Assembly: GCA_017650105.1 (NCBI GenBank) | Contig: JAGCFO010000005.1 | Coordinates: forward strand, 1-64,000 | Origin: Bacteroidaceae bacterium | GTDB lineage: Bacteria > Bacteroidota > Bacteroidia > Bacteroidales > Bacteroidaceae | Direction of reading: 5' to 3' | Length of the DNA stretch: 64,000 nt | In this document: piece by piece, positions 63,067 through 64,000 of the stretch | How the letters are laid out: each line of letters begins with the position of its first letter | Numbering within the stretch: the stretch's first letter is position 1 | Translations under genes and position numbers: made by a program | Notes under the pieces: model-generated | What the model was told of the DNA's origin: nothing | Seen by the model: the letters and a program-made list of their open reading frames with translations, nothing else | Databases searched by the model: none

Positions 63067-63606
63067 ATGATTGACGATATTATTCAGTACAATAAGGAAT
63101 TTGTCACCGAGGGCAACTTCAAGCCCTATATCACCGACAAGTATCCCAAAAAGCACCTTGCCGTACTCACGTGCATGGACACGCGCCTCACGCAGCTCCT
63201 CCCTGCCGCCCTTGGGCTACGAAACGGCGATGCCAAAATCATCAAGAATGCAGGAGGTATCATCCTCTCACCTTTCGACTCTGCCATGCGTAGTCTGCTC
63301 GTTGCCATCTATGAACTAGGCGTTAACGAGATAATGGTTGTTGCACACACCCAGTGCGGAGCATGTAACATGAGCTATCAACACTTTCGACCCGAAATGA
63401 TAGCACGAGGAATTACCGAGAAAACGCTTGAGACCATCCATCAATGTGGTGTCAACCTCGATGAATGGCTCGAAGGATTCCACGACACTGACGCTTCTGT
63501 GCAGAAAACCGTCAAGGCTATCGTCTTGCACCCCTTGGTACCAAATGATATCATCGTCAGAGGGTTCATCATCGACAGCACAACAGGACTACTACGCGAG
63601 GTCTAA
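63067..63606 (+). CDS. beta-carbonic anhydrase
   Basis: 179 residues from ATG 63067; the frame continues upstream without family similarity. Zinc ligands are Cys36 and Asp38 in TCMDTR, and His94 and Cys97 in AHTQCGAC, with Arg40 as the conserved dyad partner. KIIKNAGG and SLLVAIYELGVNEIMVV are standard. It interconverts CO2 and bicarbonate in the cytoplasm, supplying bicarbonate for carboxylation in a CO2-requiring gut or rumen bacterium (inference). Confidence 0.92.
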   Translation: MIDDIIQYNKEFVTEGNFKPYITDKYPKKHLAVLTCMDTRLTQLLPAALGLRNGDAKIIKNAGGIILSPFDSAMRSLLVAIYELGVNEIMVVAHTQCGACNMSYQHFRPEMIARGITEKTLETIHQCGVNLDEWLEGFHDTDASVQKTVKAIVLHPLVPNDIIVRGFIIDSTTGLLREV

Positions 63607-63645
63607 GTCAACTTATCCCACCCTCTTCTCTCTTAGAAAAGCAGT

Positions 63646-64000
63646 CTACAAAACCCCGTTATTCAGCAGACACCTGACGACAGCTATTCCCACATGGCTG
63701 TTATCCAAAGCAGTTGCCTGTGAAAGGCAATGCTCCGCTTCCTCCCGTTTACCGAAGCCTAACATCCCCAACGCCTGCATGAAGAGGCAATGAACTCGGT
63801 TCCTCGTGTCCAGGCTCTCGTCCCATATTGCCAAATCAGGCAGCGAAACGGCAAAATAATCCATCGTAACCTTATCATCTTGATGCTGCCATCCATAATC
63901 GACGAGCATCTGAAATTTCAGCACTGCCTCTTCCGTACGTCCCAATTCTTTCAGAGCTAAACCCTGATAAAAAATCTTCTCAGGCTTAGCATCGTTGTAA
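63646..64000 (-). CDS. C-terminus of a DUF5107/TPR-type protein (runs off the window)
   Basis: The frame continues to the last bases of the window, so only about 118 C-terminal residues are seen. KPEKIFYQGLALKELGRTEEAVLKFQMLVDYG is a TPR motif. DYFAVSLPDLAIWDESLDTRNRVHCLFMQALGMLGFGKREEAEHCLSQATALD matches the C-terminal region seen in Bacteroidales DUF5107 proteins, which are large and linked to glycan metabolism. Partial; convergent with the carbonic anhydrase gene. Confidence 0.7.
   Translation of the reverse strand, partial: YNDAKPEKIFYQGLALKELGRTEEAVLKFQMLVDYGWQHQDDKVTMDYFAVSLPDLAIWDESLDTRNRVHCLFMQALGMLGFGKREEAEHCLSQATALDNSHVGIAVVRCLLNNGVL

Overview
The window looks like chromosome from a member of the Bacteroidales, most likely a Prevotellaceae species. 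The grounds are: TTTG / 19-20 bp / TAnnTTTG promoters in front of many genes instead of sigma70 boxes; start regions with almost no Shine-Dalgarno sequence; a 'smalltalk' peptide; dockerin-like C-terminal tails of the GDVNxDGxVNVSDVTxLV type on secreted proteins; and a plant-glycan degrading gene set. I saw no rRNA, tRNA, CRISPR array, phage or insertion sequence.

Layout. 0-6.5 kb: a smalltalk peptide, a secreted protein related to gingipain adhesin regions, a GH20 hexosaminidase, lepA and a small winged-helix protein. 6.6-10 kb: MalY/PatB lyase, an orphan ABC ATPase and a secreted S28/S37-type peptidase, all on the minus strand. 10-15.7 kb: hexuronate catabolism, with a Tat-exported Gfo/Idh oxidoreductase and uxaB divergent from uxaC, then a secreted metallophosphoesterase. 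16-22.6 kb: a TPR protein, gyrA, a fucose-isomerase-like protein and a TolB-like propeller. 22.6-28.2 kb: a DUF1080-hydrolase lipoprotein, an ElaA-type acetyltransferase, a CDF metal exporter, a nitroreductase lipoprotein and a subtype B tannase-like esterase. 28.3-36.3 kb: a TrmH methyltransferase, a frameshifted DUF4838 glycosidase-like gene, a DUF937-like/CobW metal-chaperone pair and copZ-copA. 37-49.3 kb: a galacturonokinase-like GHMP kinase, a DUF4359 protein, a GH98-GH43/GH43-GH31 xylan-type cluster and a membrane sugar epimerase. 49.5-64 kb: mostly secreted modular proteins (beta-flower repeat protein, Ig-like protein, endonuclease I, SGNH/sialate esterase, subtilisin), an AlkZ-like protein, a carbonic anhydrase and the C-terminus of a DUF5107/TPR protein.

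How they fit together. GH98, GH43, GH31, the tannase-like esterase and the DUF4838 protein could take apart substituted xylan or other plant wall material. UxaC/UxaB and the GalAK-like kinase could use the uronic acids released. No SusC/SusD pair is present, so uptake must be encoded elsewhere.

The most unusual signal is an 84-bp promoter cassette. It carries a perfect palindrome (AAAATGAA-N5-TTCATTTT) fused to a -33/-7 promoter. It is tandemly repeated four times upstream of trmH and twice, in the opposite orientation, upstream of copZA. In both places only the gene-proximal copy keeps an intact -7 box. A second family of AT-rich mosaic repeats sits beside both arrays and in at least four other intergenic regions. 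The CopA encoded there appears to lack its ATP-binding N-domain.

All family assignments come from reading the translated sequence; no database search was run.
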